DNA of 64,000 bases, from positions 1 to 64,000 of the forward strand of contig CBDBUX010000006.1 of the NCBI GenBank assembly GCA_965212205.1. Reading direction: 5' to 3'. Positions within the stretch are counted from its first letter, which is position 1. Every line of letters begins with the position of its first letter. The notes under the pieces are model-generated. The model saw only the letters and a list, made by a program, of their open reading frames with translations, ran no database searches and was not told the DNA's origin. The DNA is from JAHEJJ01 sp965212205. GTDB lineage: Bacteria > Bacteroidota > Bacteroidia > Flavobacteriales > Flavobacteriaceae. This document shows positions 9,630 to 19,216 of this stretch, piece by piece. A program made the position numbers and the translations under genes.

Positions 9630-10952
9630 TTACATTTCATCTGCCCAATTCGCCCTGTCCATTTGATTGAAAGGCCAGGGAGCTCCGTTGTTTTCAATAT
9701 TATTCATCATAACATTGAGTTCCTGTGGAGCCGCCGATTGTTCCATAACAAGGTAACGTCGCATTTCCATAATGATACTCAATGGGTCGATACTGATCGG
9801 GCAGGCCTCTACACAAGCATTACATGAGGTACAAGCCCAGAGTTCCTCCCGGGTGATATATTGATCTAAAAGCTGTTTGCCATCGTCCTGAAATGTACCC
9901 TTGTTCTTTGTGATGTTCCGACCTACTTCTTCCAATCGGTCGCGGGTATCCATCATGATTTTCCTGGGCGAAAGCATTTTTCCTGTTTGGTTAGCGGGGC
10001 ATTCACTGGTGCAACGGCCACATTCGGTACAGGTATAGGCATTGAGCAATTGTATCCATTTAAGGTCCATCACATCAGATGCGCCAAACTTTTCTGGAAT
10101 AACGTCATCCGGCGGTGCGGCATAGGGATCCGCTGCAGGGTCCATCATAAGTTTTACTTCCCTGGTTACCGATTCGAGATTGTTGAATTGTCCTTTTGGA
10201 TCGAGACTACCATAAAAGGTGTTCGGAAAGGCCAGCAGAATGTGCAGATGCTTTGAATAATACAGATAATTTAGAAAACACAACACCCCAATTATATGCA
10301 ACCACCAGGCTCCGCGCTCTATCAGCACAAGTGTACCTGTACTCATATCGGCAAACAGACTTGAAAACATTTGGCTAACCGGAAACCATCCTGCTTCAAC
10401 ATATGGTATTATTTCCATTTTCTGCAACTGAAAATCGGCTCCGTTCATGGTCAGAAAAAGAACCATCAATACCAATTCAATATAAAGGATCAGATCAGCA
10501 TCTTTTTTTGGCCATCCTTTCATCTCAGGTTTAATAAAACGTCTAAGCCGGATGATGTTTCTACGGATCCAGAAGACTACTACGGCGATAATCACCAGCA
10601 AGGCCAGGATTTCAAAGAGACCAATCAACAGGTCATAAACTGCACCCATAGGTGCAAAAATTCGATGAGTTCCCAGGATTCCGTCGATAACAATTTCAAG
10701 GATCTCGATATTTATGATAATGAAACCAAGATATACCAGGATATGCAGAAGGCCGGCGACAGGCCGCACAACCATTTTTGACTGACCCAACGCTATTCTG
10801 GCCATATTACGCCATCGCTGTGATTTATTATCACTTAAATCTGCTTTCTTTCCAATTTTGACATTGCGGACCATTCGTTTGATGTTCCTGCTGAACAATC
10901 CGATGGCAGCGATCAGGAGTAGTACAAATAAAATATTGGGAATGTACTGCAT
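9630..10952 (-). CDS. Membrane (Fe-S) oxidoreductase, HdrC-like dicluster ferredoxin
   Basis: A 440-residue protein. The N-terminal ~270 residues hold about five or six membrane helices, resembling NarI/HdrE-type cytochrome-b membrane modules. The C-terminal part has two 4Fe-4S motifs, CTECGRCTSECP and CTSCNACVEACP, as in HdrC. With the adjacent HdrB-like protein this gives the three modules of a heterodisulfide-reductase-like complex in two polypeptides. It abuts the MCE gene without a gap (stop and start adjacent), so the two are surely co-transcribed. The physiological quinone or thiol partner is unknown. Confidence 0.88.
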   Translation of the reverse strand: MQYIPNILFVLLLIAAIGLFSRNIKRMVRNVKIGKKADLSDNKSQRWRNMARIALGQSKMVVRPVAGLLHILVYLGFIIINIEILEIVIDGILGTHRIFAPMGAVYDLLIGLFEILALLVIIAVVVFWIRRNIIRLRRFIKPEMKGWPKKDADLILYIELVLMVLFLTMNGADFQLQKMEIIPYVEAGWFPVSQMFSSLFADMSTGTLVLIERGAWWLHIIGVLCFLNYLYYSKHLHILLAFPNTFYGSLDPKGQFNNLESVTREVKLMMDPAADPYAAPPDDVIPEKFGASDVMDLKWIQLLNAYTCTECGRCTSECPANQTGKMLSPRKIMMDTRDRLEEVGRNITKNKGTFQDDGKQLLDQYITREELWACTSCNACVEACPISIDPLSIIMEMRRYLVMEQSAAPQELNVMMNNIENNGAPWPFNQMDRANWADEM

Positions 10953-11921
10953 TTATTGATCCTCATTGATTTTAGCCGGGTCGGTTTCAGGCACAACATA
11001 TTCCTTTTGTTTTTTTCCGAAAACCGAAACATTGACATAGCGTTTGGGGTTAAGCCGGAAGTCCTGCAGAAGTAATTCGAGTTCGCCAGAGGCGCGCGCG
11101 AGATTTTCGTATAGCTCTTTGTCGTTCATAAGCTTGCCTAGCGAGCCATCCCCTTCATTCATCTTGATAAGAATCGAATTCAGGTTTTTAACCGAGGCAT
11201 CAAGATTACGGATGGTACCGCCGATGTCTGCCTGTGAGAGTGAATCTGAAATTTGTGCAAAATTGCTGGTCAGCGTACTAATATTGGTAATTGAGCTGTC
11301 GAGCGCATGTTTTTTATTTTCGAGCAACACCTTGATCATTGCGGTGCTCTGTTCAAAATTGGCTACCACTTTATTAAGTCCGGCTACCGATTCCCTCAGG
11401 TTTTGCTTTGTAGGTTCGTCAAAAACATCGTTGAAATTCATCAATAGCGAATCGGCATTGGTCACTGCTCCTTCGATCTTAAATTGTAAAGGGGTAAGCT
11501 TTTGCTGAACCAATTCGGTAAGTCCCGGCCGTATATTGGCCTTTAGCGTATCACCTGATTGGGCTACCGCGGCCCCATCGAATACCGGGACGATCTGGAT
11601 ACCCTTTCCTCCGATAATTCCGGTGTCGTATAATTCTGCCAGACTGTTCTTGGAAAATTCGAAACTGCTGTCTACAGAGAAGGTTACCAGCAAACTGCCC
11701 GATCCATCTTTGAACCGTATATCGTTAACCTTGCCTACCGACAAGCCGTTTATGGATACCTGTGTACCGTTCTGCAATCCTCCCACATGTTTATATACCG
11801 TGTAAAAAACCTTACTATTATCGAATAGGGGTGTGGATTTAAGAAAACTGAAGCCTAATATAAATAAGAGGATACCGCCAATTACTATAATTCCGGTTTT
11901 GAGTTCCCTGCTAAGTTTCAA
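10953..11921 (-). CDS. MCE/MlaD family lipid-transport substrate-binding protein
   Basis: A 322-residue protein with one N-terminal membrane anchor (TGIIVIGGILLFILGFSFL, residues ~9-27). An MCE domain follows (residues ~38-115; YTVYKHVGGLQNGTQVSINGLSVGKV). The C-terminal half (~130-290) is helical and likely coiled-coil. MCE proteins form hexameric rings that carry phospholipids between inner and outer membranes. No MlaE/MlaF permease or ATPase lies beside it, so those subunits must be encoded elsewhere. It sits between the amidase and Fe-S genes, an arrangement I recognise from other Bacteroidota. Confidence 0.9.
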   Translation of the reverse strand: MKLSRELKTGIIVIGGILLFILGFSFLKSTPLFDNSKVFYTVYKHVGGLQNGTQVSINGLSVGKVNDIRFKDGSGSLLVTFSVDSSFEFSKNSLAELYDTGIIGGKGIQIVPVFDGAAVAQSGDTLKANIRPGLTELVQQKLTPLQFKIEGAVTNADSLLMNFNDVFDEPTKQNLRESVAGLNKVVANFEQSTAMIKVLLENKKHALDSSITNISTLTSNFAQISDSLSQADIGGTIRNLDASVKNLNSILIKMNEGDGSLGKLMNDKELYENLARASGELELLLQDFRLNPKRYVNVSVFGKKQKEYVVPETDPAKINEDQ

Positions 11922-11973
11922 GAGGATGATTTTTGGGTTCCGAACAAAATTAGAAATATTTTTCAGACATATC

Positions 11974-13488
11974 CTATTCGGATATGTATTTCATCGCTTC
12001 TCTCATCGGGATACGTGAACCCTCCTTATACGCTACGATAAATGAGGTAGTATAGCCCTTGAGGTCTGCATTGGACTTGAGCATTTTTGCTTGTTCGTAC
12101 GAACTGGTCTGTCCGTACATATAGCGGTACAAATTCTTATAAGGTTCTTTCGTAATAGTGCTCAGGCCATTAAAATTACCAGAGTTCAATGGAATCTCCC
12201 TGGAACTGGCTAAAATCTGTACTCTGAACTCGATCCGTACCGATGAGGGTTGCTTCTCTTTCACTTCAACAACAGCCTTTTCCTCCTCCTTATTTTGGTC
12301 AGCGGATTTCACTTGGCTGATGGCCTCCTCTGCAGATGTATTTGGCTGCTGATCCACGGCAGATAATTTGTCCTCATCAGCGGTCACTTCTTTCACCTCG
12401 GATTCCTGAGGTTTAATTTCTTCAGCCACTGGTGTTCGCTTTTGCTCCTCCTCTAAAACAGCCTGGGTATCGGCTTTTTTTGTATCTGCCGTATTTACGG
12501 TCTCAACAGCGGTTTTTGTTTCTTCAGGCTTCATCTCCTCTGTGCCCGACGTGGCAAGTTCTGCTTCTTTACCAGAATCCGGATTTTCTTCTTCCTGGGA
12601 TTGGGTTACAACGGCTACCGCTGCTACAACCTCTTCGGCCGGTTCGGTTTTTACCTCTGGAACGGAGGTGATAACATTTTCTCCAGTTTCTTCGAATGCA
12701 GTGCTTTCGGCCCACAAATTCGACTTATATTGGAGAATGGCCTCTGCTATGGCCTGCCCCATTTGCGTCTGACCCTTCTTGGAGTTTAAAAAAGAGCCCT
12801 CATTTTTATTGGTAAGGAAACCGGTCTCTACCAAGACACTGGGCATAAATGTTTGGTGTAGAACGATAAACCCGGCCTGCTTTACTTTCCGGTTTTTTCT
12901 TTTGAGTTTATTGGTGAAATTATCCTGCATCATTTTTCCGAGTAAAATACTCTGATCCAGAAATTCTTCCTGCATGATCGTAAGACCGATTATGGATTCG
13001 GGTGAGTTTATGTCGTAGGCCGCATATCGCGATTCATAATTATCCTCGAGATAAATCACGGAGTTTTCCTTTTTGGCAATCTCAAAATTTTGTTTGTTGG
13101 CATGTAGCCCCAAAACAAAGGTTCCAGCTCCATTGGCGTCCGAGCTATGCGAATCACAGTGTACAGAAACAAACAAATCGGCTTTGGCCTTGTTTGCAAT
13201 CTCTCCCCTTACATAAAGATCTACAAAGCGATCGTCTTTTCGTGTATATATCACTTCTATATCCGGGTCCGACTCGAGGGCTTTGCCAGCTTCGAGTACA
13301 ATACCCAACGCGATATTCTTCTCGAGATACCCATTACCCAGATTTCCCGGGTCATGACCCCCATGCCCGGCATCCAGGACCACCACAAACTTTTCCTTGT
13401 TCCTAGGTGGAACCGGGTCTGGGGCAAATCCTGTAATCGAGAAAAAAACTAGCGATATTCCTATACAAAATAAGGATCGTACCTTCAT
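11974..13488 (-). CDS. N-acetylmuramoyl-L-alanine amidase (Amidase_3) with C-terminal SPOR-like domain
   Basis: A 504-residue secreted zinc amidase that cleaves the amide bond between MurNAc and the peptide stem. A signal peptide is followed by the Amidase_3 domain (residues ~33-260), with VVLDAGHGGHDPG (first Zn His), SVHCDSH (another His) and VLVETGFLTN containing the catalytic Glu. Residues ~265-415 are a low-complexity Glu/Lys/Ala/Thr/Val linker. The last ~85 residues (FRVQILASS ... YRYMYGQ ... SYEQAKML) resemble a SPOR domain, which would target denuded glycan at the septum. It is divergent from lptD over 131 bp. Confidence 0.9.
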   Translation of the reverse strand: MKVRSLFCIGISLVFFSITGFAPDPVPPRNKEKFVVVLDAGHGGHDPGNLGNGYLEKNIALGIVLEAGKALESDPDIEVIYTRKDDRFVDLYVRGEIANKAKADLFVSVHCDSHSSDANGAGTFVLGLHANKQNFEIAKKENSVIYLEDNYESRYAAYDINSPESIIGLTIMQEEFLDQSILLGKMMQDNFTNKLKRKNRKVKQAGFIVLHQTFMPSVLVETGFLTNKNEGSFLNSKKGQTQMGQAIAEAILQYKSNLWAESTAFEETGENVITSVPEVKTEPAEEVVAAVAVVTQSQEEENPDSGKEAELATSGTEEMKPEETKTAVETVNTADTKKADTQAVLEEEQKRTPVAEEIKPQESEVKEVTADEDKLSAVDQQPNTSAEEAISQVKSADQNKEEEKAVVEVKEKQPSSVRIEFRVQILASSREIPLNSGNFNGLSTITKEPYKNLYRYMYGQTSSYEQAKMLKSNADLKGYTTSFIVAYKEGSRIPMREAMKYISE

Positions 13489-13565
13489 CAGATTACAAGT
13501 GTTTTCGGTGTTTTGCCAAGGTTAAAATTATTCTAATCCGCACCAAGCAGAACAAAAAATATATG

Positions 13566-13573
13566 TAAGTTTG
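13566..13573 (+). promoter_or_regulatory. Putative -7 element of the lptD promoter
   Basis: TAAGTTTG matches the Bacteroidota -7 consensus TAnnTTTG exactly. It lies 46 bp before the proposed lptD start. No TTG -33 element is visible at the expected distance. Confidence 0.4.
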
Positions 13574-13619
13574 ACTTGCAAAATCAAGCCCTACCGTTAC
13601 AAAAATAGGATATATAGCT

Positions 13620-16331
13620 TTGCAATCAAACAAACATCCACTCCTTTTCCTATTGCTAATCTTTATGGGCAGTCTTTTTCTTTCGGCCCAGGAAGATCTA
13701 ACCCAACCCTTGCCTATCGATGCTGAACAAGACTCGATACAAGCCCAAGAGGCTATTGTTGTTGCTGTTCGAGACAGTGTGCTGACCGATAGTACCGTCA
13801 CAGATTCCTTGCCGGGAAGACGCTCATTACTTGACGGAAAAATCAAGTACAAGGCCAAAGACTATGTCCGTATCAACCAAAAAGAACAGAAAATATACCT
13901 CTATAATGAAGCAGAAATATATTATCTGGATACCGAACTGAAGGCCGGAGTCATCGTTATGGATTATATCAAAAACGAGGTATATGCCGGTCGGATTAAG
14001 GACTCTCTAGGAAATTATACCCAACTTCCGTATTTCAAACAAGGAGAAAATATTGTCATCCCCGATTCTATCCGCTTTAATTATGACACCGAAAAAGCCT
14101 TGATTTGGAATTCAAGAACAGAACAACAGGCCGGCCTTGGCCAGCTTGGCAGCGACAATATGAAGGTGTATGCGGAGCTTACCAAGAAGGAGAACGATTC
14201 GGTGTATTTTCTCAGTGAGGGTAAACTGACAACTTCAAAGGATACGGTAAATCCTGACTATTATATACGGGTCAGAAAAGCAAAATTTGTTCCGAAGAAA
14301 AAGGTCATTGCTGGTTTTAGCAACATATACATTGCGGATGTCCCTACCCCTGTTGCCCTTCCTTTTGCATATTTTCCCTTAACTACCGGAAGAACGGCAG
14401 GTATAATGATGCCTACATTTGGCAATGACCCCGATCGTGGATATTTTCTTCAGAACGGAGGTTATTATTTACCCTTTAGCGAATACGCAGACCTTACACT
14501 TACCGGAGACCTGTATACGAACGGAAGTTATGGATTTAGAGCGCAGTCGGTTTATGTTAAGCGATATAAATATCGCGGAAATATTAATTTCAGATTCGAA
14601 AACCAGATCACGAGCCAGAAGGGTTTCGACGATTTCAGCCGGGGCACCATCTTCAACCTTCAAATGTCGCACAATCAAGACGCCAAAGCCAATCCGAATT
14701 CACGGTTTTCGGCCTCTGTCAATATCGGGAGCAGCCAATATTACAGGAACTCGCTGCTGCAACAAAACCTGCCAAATACTCAGATAAACAATCTCTCATC
14801 TTCGATCTCATATTCGAAGACGTTTCCAGCATACCCCTCTGTAAATCTTAGTCTTACGGCCAGTCACAACCAGAATACCAATACAGAAGTTGTAGATCTT
14901 ACCCTTCCTACCCTGCAGGCGAGTATGGAACGGGTGTTTCCCCTGGCCAAAAGGGATGGGATCAAAAAAGGAGCAATACAAAACATCAATTTCCAGTACG
15001 ATCTGAATGCCAGAAACAGTATACGAACCACGACCGAGGAATTTGGATCCGCAGAAATGTTCGACAATGCCAAAACCGGTGCACGGCATCGCATTCCTAT
15101 CAGCACGAATTTTAAAGTGGCCAAATTTTTCAGTTTCACCGTCGGGGGTACATATGAAGACGTATGGACGCTCGAGACCTTTAATCAAAGTTTTGATTCG
15201 GAAACAGAACAGGTGGTTACCGATACCATCAGAGGATTCGACCGCTATAATCAGTACAATTTATCGGCCAATGTCGGAACAACGCTCTACGGCACCTTTA
15301 ATTTTGGCGAAGATAAGAAAATACAGGCCATCCGACATATTATGAGACCCTCAATAGGCTATGGGTTTGCTCCTTCTTTTGAACAGTTTTACGACGAATA
15401 TGTAAACACGGTCACCGGACTGCCTGTTCAGTACAGCCGGTTTCAAAATACAGTATACGGGGCACCCAGGCTTGGACGATCTAATTCGATGAGTTTTTCC
15501 CTGGCCAATACGCTTGAAGCAAAAGTGCGGGATAAAGATTCTACTGTAATTGAACCCAAAAAAATACCATTGTTAAGTCAGTTTAACTTGAGTTCGGGCT
15601 ACAATTTCGAAGCCGATTCACTGCGGTTAAACCCGGTAAGTATAACAGGAGGTACCGCCATTCTTGATCAGAAAATGAATATTAACTTCGGTGCCAGCCT
15701 TGATCCTTATGCTCTTGACAATACAAACCGTAGGATTAATACGCTCAATATCAACAATGGGGGAAGCCTTTTCCGATTAACCTCGGCTCGATTGAATATT
15801 GGATACCGGATAGACAGCAAGACATTTCAAAGAGACAGGGAAGAGGAAGAAGAAGATATCGATGATCCTTATTCTGGAGGAAATTACATAGCGACCAGCG
15901 GGGGGCGAACCGACGATCTCTTCGGCAAAGCCGAAAATCTTAATCGCGGTGCCTTTAATGACCGCGACCCTGCTGATATTGAAAACCCGACTTATGGCAC
16001 CAAAATACCGTGGAATCTAAGCCTACAGTACGCAATGACCTATTCTAACAGCAACAGACAGAATGAGATCAGCAACAGCTCACTAATGTTTTCGGGTAGT
16101 ATCGATCTCACTCCGGCCTGGAAGGTAGGTGTTTCCTCAGGTTACGATTTCAAGAATCAGGGGTTTACCGTAACTCAATTTCGATTTGCCAGAGACCTTG
16201 GTAGTTTTAATATGACCTTTAACTGGACCCCATTCGGAGAATTTCAACGCTGGAGCTTTTTCATAGGTATCAAGAGCTCAATCCTTCAGGACCTCAAATA
16301 TGAAGACAGAAGCCAGCCTCCTCCGCGATAA
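13620..16331 (+). CDS. lptD: LPS-assembly outer-membrane protein LptD-like
   Basis: A 903-residue outer-membrane protein. It has a signal peptide ending in LFLSAQ, an N-terminal OstA/LptA-like beta-jellyroll (residues ~70-230; KIKYKAKDYVRINQKEQKIYLYNEAEIYY) and a large beta-barrel. Flavobacterial LptD homologues have this layout and insert LPS into the outer leaflet with LptE. The start is taken as TTG at 13620 because a stop closes the frame at 13572 and no ATG precedes the signal peptide; the next in-frame ATG would cut into the hydrophobic core. The neighbours, a divergent amidase and downstream ridA, are a known flavobacterial context. Confidence 0.9.
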   Translation: MQSNKHPLLFLLLIFMGSLFLSAQEDLTQPLPIDAEQDSIQAQEAIVVAVRDSVLTDSTVTDSLPGRRSLLDGKIKYKAKDYVRINQKEQKIYLYNEAEIYYLDTELKAGVIVMDYIKNEVYAGRIKDSLGNYTQLPYFKQGENIVIPDSIRFNYDTEKALIWNSRTEQQAGLGQLGSDNMKVYAELTKKENDSVYFLSEGKLTTSKDTVNPDYYIRVRKAKFVPKKKVIAGFSNIYIADVPTPVALPFAYFPLTTGRTAGIMMPTFGNDPDRGYFLQNGGYYLPFSEYADLTLTGDLYTNGSYGFRAQSVYVKRYKYRGNINFRFENQITSQKGFDDFSRGTIFNLQMSHNQDAKANPNSRFSASVNIGSSQYYRNSLLQQNLPNTQINNLSSSISYSKTFPAYPSVNLSLTASHNQNTNTEVVDLTLPTLQASMERVFPLAKRDGIKKGAIQNINFQYDLNARNSIRTTTEEFGSAEMFDNAKTGARHRIPISTNFKVAKFFSFTVGGTYEDVWTLETFNQSFDSETEQVVTDTIRGFDRYNQYNLSANVGTTLYGTFNFGEDKKIQAIRHIMRPSIGYGFAPSFEQFYDEYVNTVTGLPVQYSRFQNTVYGAPRLGRSNSMSFSLANTLEAKVRDKDSTVIEPKKIPLLSQFNLSSGYNFEADSLRLNPVSITGGTAILDQKMNINFGASLDPYALDNTNRRINTLNINNGGSLFRLTSARLNIGYRIDSKTFQRDREEEEEDIDDPYSGGNYIATSGGRTDDLFGKAENLNRGAFNDRDPADIENPTYGTKIPWNLSLQYAMTYSNSNRQNEISNSSLMFSGSIDLTPAWKVGVSSGYDFKNQGFTVTQFRFARDLGSFNMTFNWTPFGEFQRWSFFIGIKSSILQDLKYEDRSQPPPR

Positions 16332-16364
16332 GAATTTTTTAATATCAACAATACGGACATCGAC

Positions 16365-16748
16365 ATGAAAAAAATTATTCATACAGATCTTGCCCCCGCA
16401 CCTATTGGACCTTATAACCAGGCCATTCTGGCAGGAAATACCCTATATATCTCGGGTCAAATCCCGATGGATCCCGAGACACAAGAACTTATCAGTGGGG
16501 ATATTAAAGCGGAAACCGACAGGGTAATGCAAAACCTTAAAGCCATACTGCAGGCGGCCAATATGAGCTTCGACCAGGTAGTGAAATCCTGCATCTTTGT
16601 AAAGGATATGGGCCAGTTCGCTGCAATCAACGAAGCCTATGGTCGGTATTTTAGTGCCGACACCGCCCCTGCTCGCGAAACCGTTGAAGTGGCCAATTTA
16701 CCCAAGTACGTAAATGTTGAGATCTCGATGATCGCTACACTTCTTTAA
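16365..16748 (+). CDS. ridA: RidA family enamine/imine deaminase
   Basis: A 127-residue YjgF/YER057c/UK114 protein that hydrolyses reactive 2-aminoacrylate-type enamines to ketoacids and ammonia, protecting PLP enzymes. Signatures are APIGPYNQAI near the N-terminus, GQIPMDPET, and PARETVEVANLPKYVNVEI with the conserved active-site Arg. The length is that of the family. It starts 33 bp after lptD and is probably co-transcribed. The next gene converges on it. Confidence 0.96.
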   Translation: MKKIIHTDLAPAPIGPYNQAILAGNTLYISGQIPMDPETQELISGDIKAETDRVMQNLKAILQAANMSFDQVVKSCIFVKDMGQFAAINEAYGRYFSADTAPARETVEVANLPKYVNVEISMIATLL

Positions 16749-16761
16749 CAAAAAAAACTCC

Positions 16762-17964
16762 TTAGTCTGCCGTCATTATAAACAATGGGAGCATCTCGAA
16801 ATTTTTGTAGTAGGGATGGAGCTTATCCCTATTATAATATTTGTCAACATTGACAAACTTTTTGGTCTCTGTAACCACCTCGATTGGCACGTGGTCGTAA
16901 CGGCCATTTTTAAGCACAACCATACGGCCATCGATTCCGCCCAAAATAAGGTCGAGCGCAAGGTTACCATAAGCTGTCGGAACCACCGAATCTATAAAGT
17001 CCGGGTCGCCACAACGCACCATGTAGCCCAGTTTCTGGTTAATCACATTCACCTTATGCCCCTTGTTAAACTTAGGCGACACATTCTTTAAAGCCAGAGA
17101 TACCTCGTCTCCAATACCGCCTAATTTGGCATGGCCGAAGGCATCGGTCTCCTGTCCTTCGAACATCATTTCACCTCCTTTTATTGTGGCGCCTTCAGAG
17201 ACCAAAACAATGGAGTAGTTACTCGGATTGTTATTCCTGTCCTCAGTTAACAATTCCGCTAAAAGGTCTATTTCGAAAGGATGCTCGGGGATCAAACAAC
17301 GGTGAGCTGCACCGGCAAGGGTAGGCAGCATGGCCGTGAAGCCTGCATACCGACCAAATACCTCAAGTACCAGGAAGCGTTCGTGAGAACCTGCGGCAGT
17401 TCTTAGGGCGTTGGTAAGGCTAATGGTTCGGGTTACGCAGGTACTGAAACCAATGCAGTAGTCCGTTCCCGGAACATCGTTATCCATGGTTTTTGGAATC
17501 GCCATCACCTTGAGCCCTTTCTTAAAAAGATGGACACCATAACTCAAAGTATCATCCCCTCCAATAGGTATGAGCATATCCACCCCAAGCCAGTCTAGAT
17601 TTTTCACAACTTCGGGTGTCAGGTCATTGATCTCATCCTTATAGGTATCCTGCAGATGATCTGGCACATCGATCTTAGCAACATGGCTGGCCCTTGTGCG
17701 CGAGGTGTGGAGAAAAGTACCGCCGGTTCGTGCAGCTTTGTTCACCGCAGCCTGGGTAAGCTCTAAAAAATTTCTGCTGTTGTCATATTTCTTATCCCGT
17801 ACGATGTCGATGAGTCCTGCCCACCCCCTTCTAAAGCCAATAACACGATATCCTTCCCGGATGGCTCTGAATGTTACGGCCCTGATGGCCGGGTTAAGGC
17901 CAGGTACGTCGCCTCCGCCGGTAAGGATGCCGATGGTACCCTTTATCTTTTTAATGTTTGCCAT
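16762..17964 (-). CDS. 6-phosphofructokinase, PPi-type signature
   Basis: A 400-residue group A phosphofructokinase phosphorylating fructose 6-phosphate to fructose 1,6-bisphosphate. The phosphoryl-donor residues are diagnostic. It has GGDD (135-138) where ATP enzymes have GGDG, and PKTMDND (157-163) where ATP enzymes have PGTIDND. In characterised PFKs the second Asp and the Lys go with pyrophosphate as donor and reversible catalysis, so PPi dependence is inferred. The glycine-rich start GGGDVPGLNPAIRAV also fits this clade. It is divergent from a class I aldolase gene. A second, ATP-type PFK lies 4 kb away. Substrate use has not been shown from sequence alone. Confidence 0.9.
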   Translation of the reverse strand: MANIKKIKGTIGILTGGGDVPGLNPAIRAVTFRAIREGYRVIGFRRGWAGLIDIVRDKKYDNSRNFLELTQAAVNKAARTGGTFLHTSRTRASHVAKIDVPDHLQDTYKDEINDLTPEVVKNLDWLGVDMLIPIGGDDTLSYGVHLFKKGLKVMAIPKTMDNDVPGTDYCIGFSTCVTRTISLTNALRTAAGSHERFLVLEVFGRYAGFTAMLPTLAGAAHRCLIPEHPFEIDLLAELLTEDRNNNPSNYSIVLVSEGATIKGGEMMFEGQETDAFGHAKLGGIGDEVSLALKNVSPKFNKGHKVNVINQKLGYMVRCGDPDFIDSVVPTAYGNLALDLILGGIDGRMVVLKNGRYDHVPIEVVTETKKFVNVDKYYNRDKLHPYYKNFEMLPLFIMTAD

Positions 17965-18093
17965 AATGTCTAATATTTTTTATTGGAATTACTTGAATCG
18001 CTCGATGGGTTAAAATAGTAAATAATGTCTAATACTCTTCCCGAACGGGTAAAAAAAATGGCTCTTCTAAAAGGAGAAAATCCCATTACGCCG

Positions 18094-18101
18094 TATCTTT
18101 A
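18094..18101 (+). promoter_or_regulatory. Possible -7 element upstream of the class I aldolase
   Basis: TATCTTTA matches 7 of 8 positions of TAnnTTTG, 23 bp before the aldolase ATG. A short CCCG-AA-CGGG inverted repeat lies about 45 bp further upstream, in the divergent promoter region shared with the PPi-type PFK. Weak evidence. Confidence 0.25.
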
Positions 18102-18124
18102 CATAGAACGTAAATCACATAGAC

Positions 18125-19177
18125 ATGTCAGCAAATATTGAGAAAATTTTAGGTAAAGATGCGGAGCATCTTTTAGGTCATCAATGTCGAACCATATCCA
18201 AAGATCAGCTTCATCTTCCAGGGTCTGATTATGTCGAAAGAGTGCTCGGGCCAAGCGACAGGAATCCTGTGGTATTGCGTAATATGCAAACCCTCTTTAA
18301 CCATGGACGGCTTGGGGGTACCGGCTATTTATCAATACTCCCGGTTGATCAGGGAATTGAACATACCGCGGGAGCCTCTTTCGCTCCGAACCCGATATAT
18401 TTTGATCCTGGTAAGATTGTTGAATTAGCCATAGAAGGTGGTTGTAATGCTGTGGCTTCCACCCTTGGGGTCCTGGGTTCCGTTTCCAGGAAATATGCTC
18501 ATAAGATCCCTTTCCTGCTAAAATTGAATCACAATGAACTGCTAACCTATCCGAATAAATTCGACCAGATCATGTTCGCCAGTATCGACCAGGCTTTCGA
18601 GATGGGTTGTATGGCGGTAGGGGCTACCATCTATTACGGATCTGAGGAAAGCAATCGTCAGATTCAGGAGGTTACCGAGGCTTTTGAATATGCCCATGAA
18701 TTAGGAATGGTTACCGTACTTTGGGCCTACCTGAGGAATTCGGGCTTTAAGAAGGATGGCAAAGACTACCATGTTTCGGCCGATGTTACCGGCCAGGCGA
18801 ATCATCTTGCAGCGACCATACAGGCCGATATCGTAAAACAAAAACAGGCCGAAAACAACGGTGGTTTTAAAGCAATAGGCTTTGCAAAGACACACGATAA
18901 AGTCTATTCCGAATTGAGTTCAGAGCATCCGATCGATCTGACGCGCTATCAGGTGGCCAACTGTCTGATGGGCAGAGCCGGACTGATAAATTCTGGCGGG
19001 GCTTCAGGTGATAACGATCTGGCGCAAGCCGTCCAGACTGCCGTCATCAATAAACGAGCCGGAGGTATGGGCCTCATTTCCGGGCGTAAGGCATTTCAAA
19101 AACCTATGAAGGAGGGTGTAACCCTATTGAATTCCATCCAGGATGTTTATCTCGACCAAAAGGTAACGATTGCATAG
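18125..19177 (+). CDS. fbaB: Class I fructose-bisphosphate aldolase (DhnA/FbaB type)
   Basis: A 350-residue Schiff-base aldolase that splits fructose 1,6-bisphosphate into DHAP and glyceraldehyde 3-phosphate without a metal. The order of motifs is typical of the archaeal-type class I family: YLSILPVDQGIEHTAGASFAPNP, FLLKLNHNELL (candidate lysine region), a central GCMAVGATIYYGSEES segment, and a C-terminal phosphate-binding stretch (INSGGASGDNDL, GLISGRKAFQKP). It stands between a PPi-type PFK (divergent) and a sugar kinase (convergent), within a glycolysis block, which supports a role in central carbon flow. Confidence 0.93.
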   Translation: MSANIEKILGKDAEHLLGHQCRTISKDQLHLPGSDYVERVLGPSDRNPVVLRNMQTLFNHGRLGGTGYLSILPVDQGIEHTAGASFAPNPIYFDPGKIVELAIEGGCNAVASTLGVLGSVSRKYAHKIPFLLKLNHNELLTYPNKFDQIMFASIDQAFEMGCMAVGATIYYGSEESNRQIQEVTEAFEYAHELGMVTVLWAYLRNSGFKKDGKDYHVSADVTGQANHLAATIQADIVKQKQAENNGGFKAIGFAKTHDKVYSELSSEHPIDLTRYQVANCLMGRAGLINSGGASGDNDLAQAVQTAVINKRAGGMGLISGRKAFQKPMKEGVTLLNSIQDVYLDQKVTIA

Positions 19178-19216
19178 GTGGGTAGATTTTAGGGTTTTTA
19201 ATGAGCACTTCGACAT

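Noticed and set aside
12431..12789. Overlapping plus-strand ORFs across the amidase linker
   Set aside because: They are shadows caused by the low-complexity Glu/Ala/Thr codons of the amidase gene on the opposite strand.
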